Below the pieces are notes generated by a model. It was not told the DNA's origin. It made no database searches and worked only from the letters and a program-made list of their open reading frames with translations. A stretch of DNA of 64,000 bases from Nectonema munidae (taxonomy: Eukaryota > Nematomorpha > Nectonematoida > Nectonematidae): NCBI GenBank assembly GCA_030549495.1, contig JAUIRK010000792.1, forward strand, positions 129,501 to 193,500, in the 5' to 3' direction. A program made the position numbers and the translations under genes. Positions 45,961-60,900 of the stretch are shown piece after piece. Every line of letters starts with the position of its first letter. Within the stretch, counting starts at the first letter, position 1.

Positions 45961-48900
45961 CTAAGGTGGAAAAATTGATAAATAAAAGTCAGTCAGAATA
46001 ATACAAAATGTACTTACGGGCTGGAAGCGTTTGAAATGTTTCTATCGATTCTACTCCATATCCCATATGGTTTTCCCCTCTCACAATGACGGTGTAATAA
46101 GTGTAAGCTTTAAGATTTTGCAACCAATACTCATAGGAATCACTTTTGCTATCGATGCTCTCAAATAAGTGTATTTGGGAAAATTTTCCATTTTCTTTCG
46201 CAATAATCTAAAGTGATAAAAGTGATTGCTTTTAAAAGGAATTCCCCACTTAAAAGAATTTGAAATCATCAAATTGAATCTAAAATTATTGAAATATTCG
46301 TTTGCCTAGAGTTGACAATTTTATCTATAGTTTAAAACACAAATGGTAAAAGTCCATCAAAAAACCCAACAAAACCAGATTTAAAATGTGCTTTATCAAG
46401 ACAATACGGTTGTTTTTTAAAATAAAACAAATTTTGGGGTCAAAAATTTTTTAAATAGTGTGTGAATATTTAAAAATCCAAGCATAAAAGCGATAAAATC
46501 CAATCACGATAAAAAATTCTGAACACCATGCAAGAGATCCAAACACAGACATCATATAAGAATTGTGGAAGACCATGAAAAGAAATCCAAACCCAACGGA
46601 AAAAACAAAACAAAAAAGAATACTTTCAAACAAATTTTCAACTCCACCGGCCTTTATTAGAGATGTATCGAATATCCGAAAAATTTTACATCCTTTTAAG
46701 ATCCTATCCGCGGATAATTTCAGTTTCAACATCCGCTTCTGCAATTTTCAAACACTTTTCTTTTTTCCATATACGGTAAAGTTTTTTTTTCGGAATTTTT
46801 ACTTTATCCAAAATTTTTATGATACCACATTATTTACATTGAAATCTTTTCTCTAAATTTTTTAAGAGGTATAAAATTTGGGTTTGCTTAAAACAGTGAT
46901 TCTTAACCAATGGGGCACGAATAAAAAAAGTGTGAAAAAAGAAGCAAGGAATGAGAACATTATTTCTTCAAATTTGATTTCTGACTTTCCTTTTGTAGTT
47001 TATTGATACAAATATTTTATAGCTAATAATAATTAAAAAGAAATAAATTTAGCTAAATCCTACTTAAATATTTTTGATAAGTGGAAAGTTTTATTTTCAG
47101 TTAGTTTCAACGACAGTATGTTTTTTAAGATCAAAAATTATTTTCAACGTCTTTAAAGAATTATTTCATAAAATGCTGCTCAACTTCCATCAAAACCATT
47201 TTCTTTCAAAAAATTAAAAAGTATCTTTTAAAAAGAATTTTCCTTTTTTGAAATATTTTATATCTTTAATATGAGAAGCAAGAGTGTGTATGTTGTGCAA
47301 AAGAGAGTATAATAAAATTGTCATGTTTTTCGTATGCAATGAATTTTTTCTAAATGAAATTTAACAAAATAATAATAATAATAATGGCTGAAGACGACGT
47401 ATGGTAGATTGGTTCATTTGCTGCTGAAAGATTTGTGAAATAAAGGGGTTAAGAAGACAAAAACTTAATGGGAAGGATCAGTTTATTTTATGAGAAACTG
47501 TTCAATTTTGCTAAGGTTATGTGAGCACTAATTTCAAGGGGAGAATAATAATTAGCAATAAAATATTAAACATAAAAGGTATTCAATTTTTTATTTCGAA
47601 AATTTTTCTAGAATTAAAGGGATCCCAAGTTTATTATTTTGAGCTTTGTGATTTCACGTTTTTAAAAACTTAAATCTGATATAATCATCAAATTTTTTTT
47701 TACTTTTTTTTATTCTAGATGAATTGGAAAAAAAGAAAATATGATATTGACTATCTCAAATACGTTTTTGGTTTCTTCAAAATGGGGATATGCAAGTCCC
47801 TCAATGTGTCATTTGTTATAAAATGTTAAGCAACGATGCAATGAGCCCGTCTCGTCTAGAACGTCACTTGAAAACAACACATCCCACACTTGCAAATAAA
47901 CCAGACATTTTTGAAGCCAAATGTTAAAGTCATTAAATTAAAGCAAGTTAAATGGGATGATCACTCTTCATTTCTACAACAAAATTCAAAAGCTCTTCAA
48001 GTTTCTTATGAAATTACCATGTTAACCACAAAGACTAAAAAAGCCATGATATTGGAGAAACTTTGATAAAACCATGCTTACTTGGTGCATCTGAACTCGA
48101 TTTAGAAAAAGACTATTCAAACAAGCTTCTCACATTTCTTTGTTGAATGATACAATAAAAAAAGGATTAATGAACTTTCTCACGAAATCAAAGTTCAAGT
48201 TTTGAAGCAGATTAAGGACTCACCGCTTTTTGCCATTCAATGCGATGAAACAACTAACATAGTACAGTGTTCTCAATTAATAGTTTATGCTTATTTTTGG
48301 TATGTTAGAAGAAATGTTGTTTTGTCACTCTTTAGAAAGCCGTACAATAGTATCAGCTATTTTTCAAGTTGTCTCAGAAATTTTCAGAAAAAATCACCAG
48401 AAAAACTTTCAGGGGATTCACTTGCTGGCGTGTGTACTGATGGAGTACACTTCACCTATACTCCGCTTGCAGTCTGGATTTATGGTTATGTTAAAAGAAA
48501 AGAATGAATCTATTGCAGTTACATACTGTATAATTCATCATGAAGCTTTAGCACCTCGGACCTTGCCTTCAAAACCGAATGAGTTTCTGAGTTTGGCCAT
48601 TAATGTTGTCAATTTTATTAAAAGCCGAGTTTTGAATTGTAGTCTTTTTAAGCTTTATTGTGAAGATATGGGATCAGAGACCTGCACATCGCTTTTTTAC
48701 ACAAAAACACTTAATTATCAAAAGATAACATGTTGGGAGGCTTTATGATTTATCTTGTGAATGTTTTTGAAGCCTTAAATGAACGCTCTTAATCTTAAAC
48801 TGCAAGAAAGAAACATCAATATTTTGACACACCATGCTTGATGAAATTCGAACCTTCATAGCTAAGCTTGATCTCTGCAAGTGTCGAATTCAGCAAGGGA

Positions 48901-51900
48901 ATGTAGCCAGCTTTAGTCATTTGGACTCAGCTCTAAATCAAAATGTTCTGAATCATGATTTGAAAAAACAAATATTTACACATCTAAAAAATTTGAAAGC
49001 AGAATTTATGAGATACTTCCCAGATGTAGATAAAAATCGAGAAGCTTGGAAGTTTATTATAAATCCATTTCAATGTGAGGTTGAATATGTTTTAGATGAT
49101 GCGCAAGAAGAGTTTCTTGAAATAAAATTTAACTCTATAGATGAAAATGAATTTAAAGAACTGGATCTCGAAGCTTTTTAGATAAAGTTTCCTCCTATCT
49201 ATCAAAAAATAGCACAACGGCTCTAAAGGTTTTGGTCCTTTTTGGAACAACCTATCATTGTGAAGCTGGGTTTTCGGCTTTATCTTCAATTAAAACAAAA
49301 TCGAGAAATAGACTCGACATAGAAAATGATATACGCTACGCTATTTCTCGAATTGAACCGTGTATTCAAGAAATAGTGGAAAAAAACAATGTTAAAAAGC
49401 GCACTAATAAAAAATAAAAAAAATTATGCTGCTTTTTTGAAATAATGTTGAGTAAGAGTGATAAATATTATAAAGAGTTTGAATCAAACTTATACGCTGA
49501 GTATGAAACTTCAGTTTTTCCTTAATTGAAAAAATTAATATATTAAGATTTGAAGCATAATTAAAATGTGGGTAAACGTCTAAATGGTAAGGGGATAAAT
49601 AAGGGTATAAGGGGGGCGTGGGAAAGAAAAGGTTAAGATTCCTAGGGCGAAGATAAGGCTTCCGTTAGAACCCTTAACAGCTGTTCTACCTAATACTGAT
49701 GGGTATCAGATAATATATATGCGGGAAAGAAAGAGTTAGAAGCATCTGCTAGAATGTCAAATTTGATATCCGCATTAGCATTCGCGGATACAAAAAAATT
49801 CACATCCAAAACATATGTAGTCTTTATCAGTACTAGGCGTTGTAAAATGCATTGAAGTAAAAGGATTAATCAGGACTAGAGGAGATGGTTGAATGAGGTC
49901 AAACAAATGATGAATAGGAGAGATGATCTTTAGAAGTGATAAAAATAGATTTGGGGACACAAAGTTTTATAAAAAAAAAGTGAATTTTCGCCGACAATCG
50001 ACTTTTTCAAACGTAACGCGGAGAGAAGATGGAGTGAAGTGAGACTTAGAGAATGCTCGATTTTGACTTTTTCAGTCGAGGTGTTTAGAAACGAATCTTG
50101 TGCTCATCTTTTATAAAATTTTTATTTTGCTGGAAGGCGATGTTTGATTGGGTCGTAAAGAGTAAAAAAACTTTATCTCGTTTTTTTGGGGATCAAATTG
50201 GATGGGCCTGTTCGAATCGATTTATAGAATATTCAAAAAGATGATTCTTAATTATTTTCTTCCTACTATTTTTTGAGAGCACCAGTGTATCTTATTATAT
50301 TTAGCTTTATCGACAAAATACGTCAATTGCTGCATTTGAAGCTAAGACCAAGACCTTAGAGTACCAAATACAAGTATTTAGACATCGACTTTGGACCAGG
50401 TCATTCATTTTGATGGATCATATGGTTTTAAATATGGTAGCTTTTTATGGTAAAAAAATCTGTTAAGAAAATAATATATATAGGAATCTATAGAAATAAA
50501 GCCAATATAAAAAAGAAGTTAAATTTATACAAAATAAATGAAATATTTTTGATACCTCGAATTCACATGTGCAATTAATTTGGTCATGGAGTATTTGGAA
50601 ATATTTCCGATTAGAGATATAATCAATCAATAGTTCTAATTTATTATCCCTTTCTTTTATTTTTAGATCAGTGATTGTCAACCTTTTTCCGCTTATGGGC
50701 AATTTTTCAATTGGGAATTTTTTTGTGGACCCCTAACTTTTTATTCCTGCCAATTTTATTGTTCAATTTGTTTTTTATATCAAAAATATAAGAATTAGTA
50801 AGCCGTGCTTAATCGCCATTTTTTTAACTCTGCTTATCTCTCATAAATTAATTAAACTTTATATAATCAAATTTTATCAAGTCCAAAAAGCGAAATTTTT
50901 TCTTAAAAATGTGTTTTTTAGAGTGAGTCTTGAACTCGATGCTAAACTTGATATGTCAGATTCCAATAAAGACAATGAAAACCGTAAACCGCCTCTATCA
51001 ATAAAATTATCTCGATTTTGATTTTTTGAATGCGGGCAATATCACGCGACTCAAGGCTTTAAAATTGCTAATTAAAAATAAATGATATTTTAATCCTTTT
51101 TAGTAGCAAACATAATAATTTAACAAGATACGACGATGGGAAAGCTTTTCTTATACTAACATTTTTTGCAATTTCAGAACTTTTCCTCAACAAAATTAGA
51201 CTTAATTATTTATTCATGAAATAATTAAATGATTTAAAATTAATTTATAATATTTTAATTATAAATTCATGAAATTATAACCAATGAAGAAAAACTTATC
51301 TCAAAGCTTATTGACAAATTTCTTCAGAAGATGTTTCGTTGTTAAAAAGGAAAAATTATTTGAAGAATTTAAGATAAATTTTAATTGTGTGTTGGCTAAA
51401 AAAATTAAGCATACGTTGCATGAAAGATATTTGTTTTAAAAGTGTCAAACATAATCGAATTAATTTGATATTTGGAAAATCCGAAGTCTTTAAAAAATTA
51501 TGAGAAATAATGTTAACTTGTTTTTTGGGGCCCTAGTCGTAGAGGCGTTAAAAAACTAGAGTAAGTTTAGAATGGTTAAATTTTTCAATCGATCAAAATA
51601 ATAAAAGTAACAAAGTTTATGAAAATTCTTGCAATAGATAGATATAGGCAATGCCTATCAAATGGACGGAGTAAAAACTTGGTCTATATGTTTCAAAGAT
51701 ATTTTGAAGAAGTTTTAGATATAATAATCATTGCAGCTTTCCTTATGTGAAAAAATAAAAATTTCGAAGTTACAGGAATGAGAAATAAGAACTTGAAAAA
51801 AGTATATCAACGTTTTTGAGAGCTACTAGCGTTGAATCTGAAGGAGTTTTTATTGCACACAAAAATGCGTGATTAAAATACGCCCTCTCTCTTTCCCAGA

Positions 51901-54900
51901 ACTAAAAAATTATTTAAAAAAAATTAAAAAAAATTTCTACTTCTTACTTTTTTTTTAAAGTTATATTTTAATAAAATTGGAAAAAATTATTTTATAAGAA
52001 TATTAATAACATGAATATAAAGAGTGTTTAGGTATTGGATTATCTAGTTATATAAAAATACAATATACAAAGTAGGTGTAACATACACCACCTTATTTAA
52101 ATGACACATTCGTTTGCTTGCTATTGACTTTTTTAGCCCAAATGTTTGGAAACTAATCTCAATGTGCTCATCTTTTATAAAAATCTTTATTTTGTTGAAC
52201 ATCGATGTCTGATTGGGTCGCGGTCGTAAAGAATAAAAAAAAATCTCGTCTTTTCTGAGATCAAATTGAATGAAAGACTGTTCGAATCGATTTATTTAAG
52301 GACATTAGGAGAATCCTTGCTCTACAAGTGCAATGTATGGGAATTTAAGCAAAATAAAAATGTGTAATAGTAGAATATTCAAAAAGTTAATTCTCATCAC
52401 TATTAAATTTTTGGGAATTAAAATTCCGAGATATTTTCATTTGTTGAAGTAAAATTTGAGATAAAATTAAATTGCGGATAATTTTTTGGTTTCGTAAAAA
52501 AATCAGACAACTAATTTTATAAGATAATTAAAAATTTTATCATTTTGCAAATAATAATCATTATATAAGTATATTTATGTTAAAACAAAACATCGGGGAG
52601 AATTTCTAACATATGTGTGGATGAATTGACCATATGGGCCTTTTATTAGACATCCCTCATATAAATAAATATAAAAAAAAGGAATTAATTAAAAGAATAC
52701 CCTAAAAAATAGGACATCCTTTTCTTCGCTTGCATATTTCCACTTAAGTTGAACTTGGTAGGAAGAAAGTTCATTGATTTTAAAAGAAGAAAGCTTCATT
52801 GGAACTAAAATAAAAATAGTACATATTTCAAAAATTTGAATTTCTGTGAAAAGTTGGTAGAAAATTTGGCAACTAAATACTCTCTCTGATGATGACTGAT
52901 CGTTATTTTGTTTTTAGCTAAAATTTTTACTTTGATCACGAACTTATAAAAAACTGAAAAATAACAAAGTAACTGTTTAACCCATTAAGGGCCAACCAAA
53001 GCAGACGATATCTAAAAAAAAAGCAGACGATTTATATTCAAAGTCATTGAAAAAAACATACGAAGATGAAATTACTTATGTTTCAAAATAGGAACATTGG
53101 CCGTAAATAGGTTAAGATAATACAGGGCAGGGTATGCATGCAATTAAATATTTCGAAGAATTCTATCGAGAAGAAAGACAAAAAATTGGCGATATCATTC
53201 ATATTACAAATCCTTTAACACCAAACAAAAACAAGTGCTTTGATTCTAAAGTGAATTCATGTATATTCAGTGCCGGAGTCAGGCTTTTGTATTAGGGAGG
53301 GAGATCACGCATATTTAGAACAATGTGCCTGAACATTTGCAAAAAAGTATTTCAAAAATGATTTTTTCGATAAGCTATGTATAAACTTCAGAAATCATGA
53401 TTTCACCACATATGTATAAGTTCATTCATAGATAAAGAATAATATATTTATTAGAGATGTATAAGATGTGAATTTTTCTGTATCTGTGGATGCGGGTATC
53501 ATAATAGCTATTCTAAGCAAACACAAGTTGTATACTTCTTATAAATTTTGAATAAAAAAATTTATTCATTAAATTAAAATTTAATGGATATATGAATTCT
53601 AGGTTTTTAAAATTTTTTTACAAATAATAAAGAGATAAAATTTTATAGTCAAATCGATTTCTATTTTGTAATTTGAAATAAAGATTAGAATAAAAGATGC
53701 GTTGGTTTTATGTTTTCTTTATAGCAATTTAAATCAATTCTAAATTTTCAGTTCTTTTCTTGAGTTCTTTGTGGAGGAATAAATTATTTTTAATTAAGTA
53801 AATTTATCAGATAAATTTATCTGTTGGGGGAACTTTTTTCTTAATTAGATTCTTTTATAAATTCTTTCGATTCTTTCTTTTTTTGGTATTTCTCATTTCG
53901 TTCAGTATTTTCTTATTGAAAAAAATTTTGCTTGATATTTTCATATCATGACTATAAAACATGTCCTTCTTTTTGCTTACATATAAACACCTTTAGGATG
54001 AAATAGCTATAGTAATATACTTATACTTCAAAAAGCTTTAAATTTCTTTTCATTTGTACTCTATTTTCTATTGTTTTCATGCTGTCCTCTCTATCACTTG
54101 TTTAAGTTGAACATTTTTCGATTGTTTAAAAAAATCTCCTTTCTACATGCTAACATATGTTTAACAAATATTCTTCTAATTCTAATTTATATCTACCAGG
54201 ATATCTTACGGAGTGACTGCTAATCTTGCTCCTCCGCTAACTACACACTTTTGGTATATTTGTTTTGGAATAATATATGATTTGAGAAGAGACATGAAAA
54301 ATTAATATACCAGAAGGAAAAGTGTGAAATTGAAATAGTTTCTTCGATGCCTTTGCTGTGTGTTGGCTATTTTGAGCAAAAATGTCCACTTTATATAAAG
54401 TGTTTGGGAGTAGGTTAGTTAGAATGAAAAAATTTGCAAATCTTGATTCAATCTTCTCCCACACTGATATGCTGAAAGGAAAAAATCACTTTTTAAAGTT
54501 GATACAAAATAAATAAAGTAGCATGCACTTAAGGGTAGAGAAAGCCATTGAGTTCCTTTTACAAAATTCTCTTTTTCTTTCATTGATTATTATAATTTCA
54601 ATGTACATATGTATAGATAGAAAGGAAAGGAGAGAAATGATTTGTTTGCTTTCAACAATACATGCATGCAACAAAACGATCTTTCTACGAAAAGGCTCTT
54701 CGCCTAAATGTCCATTTGACGAAGTGTCCGTGCACCGTTTAATCAAGAGGCTACCTCAGTGGTTAAAAAACCTGTGTGAAAATACTAACCAAAAAAGTCT
54801 TTCCATTAATTGTAAATTATAAGGGGGCGGGGGAGGGTGTAAAATTACGCTATCTATTAATTAATTTATTGTTTACTAAATAGTTTTTAATAAAATTATT

Positions 54901-57900
54901 TTATTATCTGGTTCGCATCTTTTAGCGGATATTTTGGCCTTTGATACCGACCTTCAAAAGTCATTCCATATTTTTATTGCGCTCATCAAATAGATTCGGA
55001 CATATTGATCCACAAATTGTTTATACTATACCTGTCATCCCTTTTTGTGAAAGTTAAAAAAAATATTATTATTTTATTTAGAAATCAAAAATATCAAAAA
55101 ACAATGGTCTCTTTGGAGAAAATTTAGATTTTTTTACTTTTTTACGTGTATGACTACAGTCCGCAAATTGACATGCTTCTGGATTCGTAATTATTCTGTA
55201 TTATCAGTGAAGAAACTTATTTCACTAGTATTTTTACTTTACAAGTTTTGATCCACAAATATACTTTGAAATACAAAAATAGAATGAAAAAAAATATTGA
55301 AGATTTAAGATGAATTAGTAAAAGACAAAATAATGTCTAATTAGACGTTGAAAGTATAATGTATTTTGGAAGGGTATTTTTTGTGATGACTGTTTTTTGG
55401 ACACTTGTTTTAGTACACACATTTCCAATGCTCTTCCCTATATATTGCAAATTTGATGAATGAGAACTTAATTTTTATTATAAATAAAATTTGATAATAT
55501 ATAGGAAGAAAATAAACATCTGCTTTTTCATCCCCTGGAAGTGTGAACTAATTGAACAAAAGTCTTGACTTAAAGTATAATGGTAATGGAACCCTAGGGT
55601 GTTTTCATCGAAAAGGCACAATTGCGCCGCTTGTATCGAACTATGAGGAAAGCAAGCTTGATGTAGGATCGAACCCAAGACCTTGAGTTATCGAATCCAG
55701 CATCTAACCAACCATACTCACGCATCCAAGCTTTCGCACATTCGTATACTTATGTTCCAATTTTAATGTGGAGAGTTGTAGCTTGTTCTCTAATCATTTC
55801 TCCAGACACTTTTACAAAGCCTAAACGATTTTATAATAGTGAGATCTAATTATTTTGTCAATTATTATTGTTTAAAAATATTTTTTCAGAATATTATAAT
55901 AATTGCTAATCAAAGATGTCAGAATTTAATTAAAATAATAATGCCGAATTATAGAGAGGCTGCCGGTTTAGCGATAATAAATTGTGTTATTTTTTTGTCT
56001 TCTTCTTCTTCTTAATATATAATAATACCTGAGAGTGAGTTCATTGACCCGCACTTGAACTATAAATTTTCTCACTTTTTCAATTCCCGTGAGAGGTTTC
56101 AAAAATTAAAAAAAAAATTTCAAGTGAGTTAAAGTACTTTTATATATAAATGATTTTATAAAAAAAAATTTCGAAAAAAAATATACCATTTTTTATAAAA
56201 AAAAGGTTTGAATTTTCAAAAAGTTAACATTTTTGATTCAAAAATTTTACATCAAAAGAAAATTATTTTTTTCTAATTTTTACATCATCTTATTCAAAAT
56301 TGCTTAAATTTTATTTTAGAATTTTAAAATTTTGAAAAATATTTATTTTTGATATATATTTTTTGATTTTAACAATTTTTAAAAAAACTTTGTGTCAATA
56401 TTTTCAAATTTTAAACTTTTAAAGAAAACTTTATGCGAGAAATTTTTTTAAAAACATTTTAAACCATGCCTATCTTAAAGAGCATCCTTTTACCTACATT
56501 TTTCAATTATTTTTGGGTTTTATAGAAATTCAAAATTTTTTTTTATAAGCCCTTGAACATTATGCACACTTTTACTATTTTCCACTATATTTTAGCGTGT
56601 AAAATGAAAAATTAAATATTTTTTTCCATTTTTTTTCATATTCATAAAATTTAACTGATATTTAAACATACTACTGTGAAAAAATTTGAAAATATATTTT
56701 TTTATTTTTTTTAAAAATTGTGGGCCCCTACAAAATTTTCGAAAAATTTCAAACTTATCCAATTTTCTATTTTAATACCACATTTTAAAGGAAATTTTAT
56801 ACTGATCACGAAAATGTAAAAATATTTTAAATTAAAAAATTTTTAAATACTTTTTTTAGCCTTTGAACTTGAAAAAATGACAAAAAATCCAAATTTGACC
56901 TCAAAAAAAATTAAAAAATCAATCGATTCATTTCAAATAAATTACATATTCGGAATCAGCGTATCAAACTCTATCAGAATACGTTTTAAAAATTTTGAAT
57001 TTTCCATTTTTTTAATTTTCGATTTTTCAGCCCTTTCAAACTGCCTCAAAATTATGACTTCACATATATTCACCAAAAAAGCAAGTTTTATATTTTTTTA
57101 GAATCCTCTTATCATTCTGAATAACAATATTAACTTTATTTTACCTTAAATGTTTTTATTCAAAAAAAATCATATATATTTGTATGTTTTGTATATAATG
57201 TACTTAATTTAACCAATCAAAAGAATTCATTTGCATTAAAAAAATTTTACATTCTCAATATATCCAATTCAATTAATGGCTGATGGGTTTATTTATTTTC
57301 TCAGGAAAGATAATAAATTTGTATGTTACTATTTCAAATCTTATTTTTAATAAAACAAGATTCTTTATTAAAGTTGTTTTTTTAATTTATAAATTTTGTT
57401 ATTTAGATTTCTATAAATTGATACCTACTATTGATAATTTTTAAATAACTAAAGTTTATAGATTTCTATTAAATCTGAATTATTTAGTTTATAGATTTCT
57501 TTAATTTTAATTATTTAGTTTATAAATTTTATTTTTCTAAACTCCATTTAAAATTTTATTTTTTAAGTATTAAGAGTTTTCAATAGATTTAGTACGAATC
57601 TATGTTTATTTAAATAAATAGATCTTTTTAATTTTGATTAAGCTTTTTTAGATTTTATATAGATTACATATAATTTATTTATATTGTCTGCTTTAATTTA
57701 TTTTTAATGATAATCTAATTTCCTAATCCGTCATTTTAAAATATAATTAAAGCTCTTCTAGATTTTATATAGTAATTTTTTAATATTTCCTTTAATTTAT
57801 TTTTTAATGATAATCTAATTTATTTCTTTATTTTATTTTTAAATAAGTTATGGTCTTTAATATTTTATGTATTAAGTTTTCATATATTTTATCTTTGTGG

Positions 57901-60900
57901 TTACCAATGATCTTTACTTCTACTAATGATCTTTCAAGGGGAATAACAATGTACGGGCGTACAAATGATCTTTACGGGGGTACAAATGATCTTTTCGGGG
58001 GTACAAATGATCTTTTCGGCGGGTACAAATGATCTTTTCGGCGGGTACCAATGATTTTTACGGGGGTACCAATGATCTTTTATGTGGGTACCAATGATCT
58101 TTACGGGTACTTATGATCAGGGGTACCAATGATCTTTACGGGTTCATTGATGGTATCTATAATCCAGGTACTAATGATCTTTTGAGTGTACCTAGAATCC
58201 CAGTACCAATGATATTTAAGGGAACCTAGAATCACGTTGGTACCAATGATCTTTAACAGGATCTAGAATCACGGGAGTACCAATGATTTTTAACAGGACC
58301 TAGAATCACAGTACTAATGATCTTTAACAAGACCTAGAATCATGCGGTACCAATGATCTTTAACTGGACCTAGAGTTTTACCAATGATCTTTAACTGGAC
58401 CTAGAATTTTACCAATGATCTTTAAGTGGACCTAGAATTTTACCAATGATATTTAAGTGGACCTAGAATTTTACCAATGATCTTTAAGTGGACCTAGATT
58501 TTTGAGACCTAGAATCCTACGTTTCGAGCGAAGCGAGAGACAAACACAGGACCGTCTAGTAATTAATAATAAAAATGATACCTAGTTGTTTCTGGTTTTC
58601 TCATAAACAATGAGTGAAAGTGGACTAAATAATAACTTTATAGTTAATTGACAGGAAAGGGATTGGACAATGCGCAGTCTAGGTTCAATAACAATTGGCC
58701 TAAGATAATTGGCTATATGACATTTCGTCGAAATGCAATTAGTCCAAAGATGATTAATATATTTTTTTATATTATTTCATTTTTTATTTTTTAAACATAT
58801 TTGTTTTTAGATGGAAAATTTACAATTTTTTTTATTTTTTATCTATTATCTATTTCCAACAATATTGATTTAATTTATTTTATGACAATCATTCTTATTA
58901 TAGAGATTAATTAATGATGTTTTTCACTTAAACTTGTCAAAACGGCAAACCTTTAGAATCAAAATGCTGGCTTTTTGTAGTGATAATTTTCTGAATCTGA
59001 CAATTTACTATTCGACACTTTTTTCTGTGAATAATAAGATTCATTAATTTTTTTTTAAATATTTTTAATCCGACAAAATTATTGCTGTAAGCGTAGTGGT
59101 TGGATTGACCAATCATCACAAGGCACTAAAATTTTAAAAGAGAAGAGAGAAAAAAACTCAAAAATAAATCATTCTTTTTTTCTTTCACGTAATGTTTTTC
59201 TCTTCATAATCATATTTTTAATCTTTTTCATAAAATTTGAATGTTTATGTTTTTTTTTTAAGTTTGAACAGCGGGTAAAGTAGGTTATTCAACAAGATCT
59301 GAGGCAAGCATCACATCAATACATCCTTCGAAGCACCTTAAAGTTTCGAGATTGTCTTATACTGAATCGACATCTTCGTGTGTTCCGGCTGAATCAAACT
59401 CTGGTTCTGAAAGTTCTAGTCTCGCTGAAATTGAAAATGATGATGAATTTGTCCCGGATGAAAAGAATGAAACAAAGAAAAAGTATAACTCAACGAAATC
59501 CGCCGCTAAGCTTGTAACACAGCATTGTTTGTCTACCAGAAAGGCTTTAGTTGTATTTAGTTCTCTAAAACTTGATGGAATTGATATTGAAAGTCTGAGT
59601 CAGGTTGGGGTGTGGAAAAAGGTAATTAAAGAATCGGAAAGTGTTAAAGAAAAGCATATGGAGGTTTTGAAATCGGAAGTGTTTTGTTTACATTTTGATA
59701 GGAAAAGTATTAAAAAGAAAGAATATCAAGTGGTGTGTCTTCAAAATAGCAAAAGGAGAATCAATTTTGCAATACTAACTTGCAGAAATGGTTCTTCTAA
59801 AGCTATTTTGAAGAGTTGGTGAAATTTATGGAAGATTTTGACGCTTGGCAGAATATTAAAATGATTATATGCGATTCAACAGCAGTGAATACCGGTCGTG
59901 AAAATGAGATTATTGTTAGGTTTCAGAGAATGATGAACGAGAAGGGATACGACAAGCCACAATTTATTCCATGTCAAAACCATGTTTTGGACTTGGTTTT
60001 GAGACATATCATGGATTCAAGCTTTGGCGGTTTGATCAAAAGTCCTCACTTGAATCATTTCTTCGTTGATATAATAGTTCAAAATTATGAATTCTTGAAA
60101 TAAAATGATATTTCTGATTGTCAACATTATGGAACTTCCGAAAATACTGGTTCAAGTTTTTTTCGAACTTTGCGAGGCATTCAAGTTCAATAAAGAAACT
60201 GGCAAATGCCCCAAAATAACCTGGAAAAAACTGCCATCTCTCCACAACGCCAGATGGAATTCACGAGGATTGTATGCCTCAATGGCTTATTTTTTACTCC
60301 ATGAAAAGAGAGAAGAGCTCGAAAAAATTTGTTGTTTTATTTCATTTTCTTGGTGTGACTTTTGGTTTTCTGACCAAAAATGTGAAGTTTCGACTTATGG
60401 TAAACCAAAACAAGCTATAGTTGAACAAAATTGTACGAAGGCCATATCCACTTTCCTGAAATTTTTCACTTCTGAAAATTCATTAATTGACATTCCTAGA
60501 ACAAACATCTTTGCCGAAGGTGGAGTTAAAAAATGGAAGAAATAGTGAAAAACTCACGTTCTGATAAATATCAAACATCCAAATTTTTAGCTACTAATGC
60601 TTTTTAGCTTTTCATACGTTTTTAATATAGTTTTGAATCAATAAATTCGAATTTTTGTTTATATTTTTGTGTACCTTTAGTTATTTGTTAGTGACCCTAC
60701 TATTTAATTAGTTTTTTATCCGTGCGCGCCAGGTCTTTTGAACATTTTACGCTAAAATTGGCATTTTTAAGTTTCTAACAAAATTATTCATCGGAAAACA
60801 CTACACGATTTTCAAGTTAAAAAAAGTTATATCCCTAGTCAATACATACACTGCTTTAGCAGAGTGTATTACAGTTGTATCAGTTGAATCGTTCCAAAAC

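Noticed and set aside
54210-54240. Possible 31-base sdk microexon on the minus strand (VSGGARLAVTP) between AG and GTAAG
   Set aside because: The exons at 54311-54471 and 52701-52804 join directly in matching phase and form a sensible fibronectin domain boundary. Adding the microexon breaks the phase.
57900-58510. CRISPR-like array
   Set aside because: Units are degenerate, the period drifts from 22 to 37 bases and there are no unique spacers. The window is eukaryotic. It is a minisatellite.
59352-59822. Host gene with acidic serine-rich N-terminus
   Set aside because: It continues, in other frames, into transposase-like motifs and lies on the opposite strand within an sdk intron.
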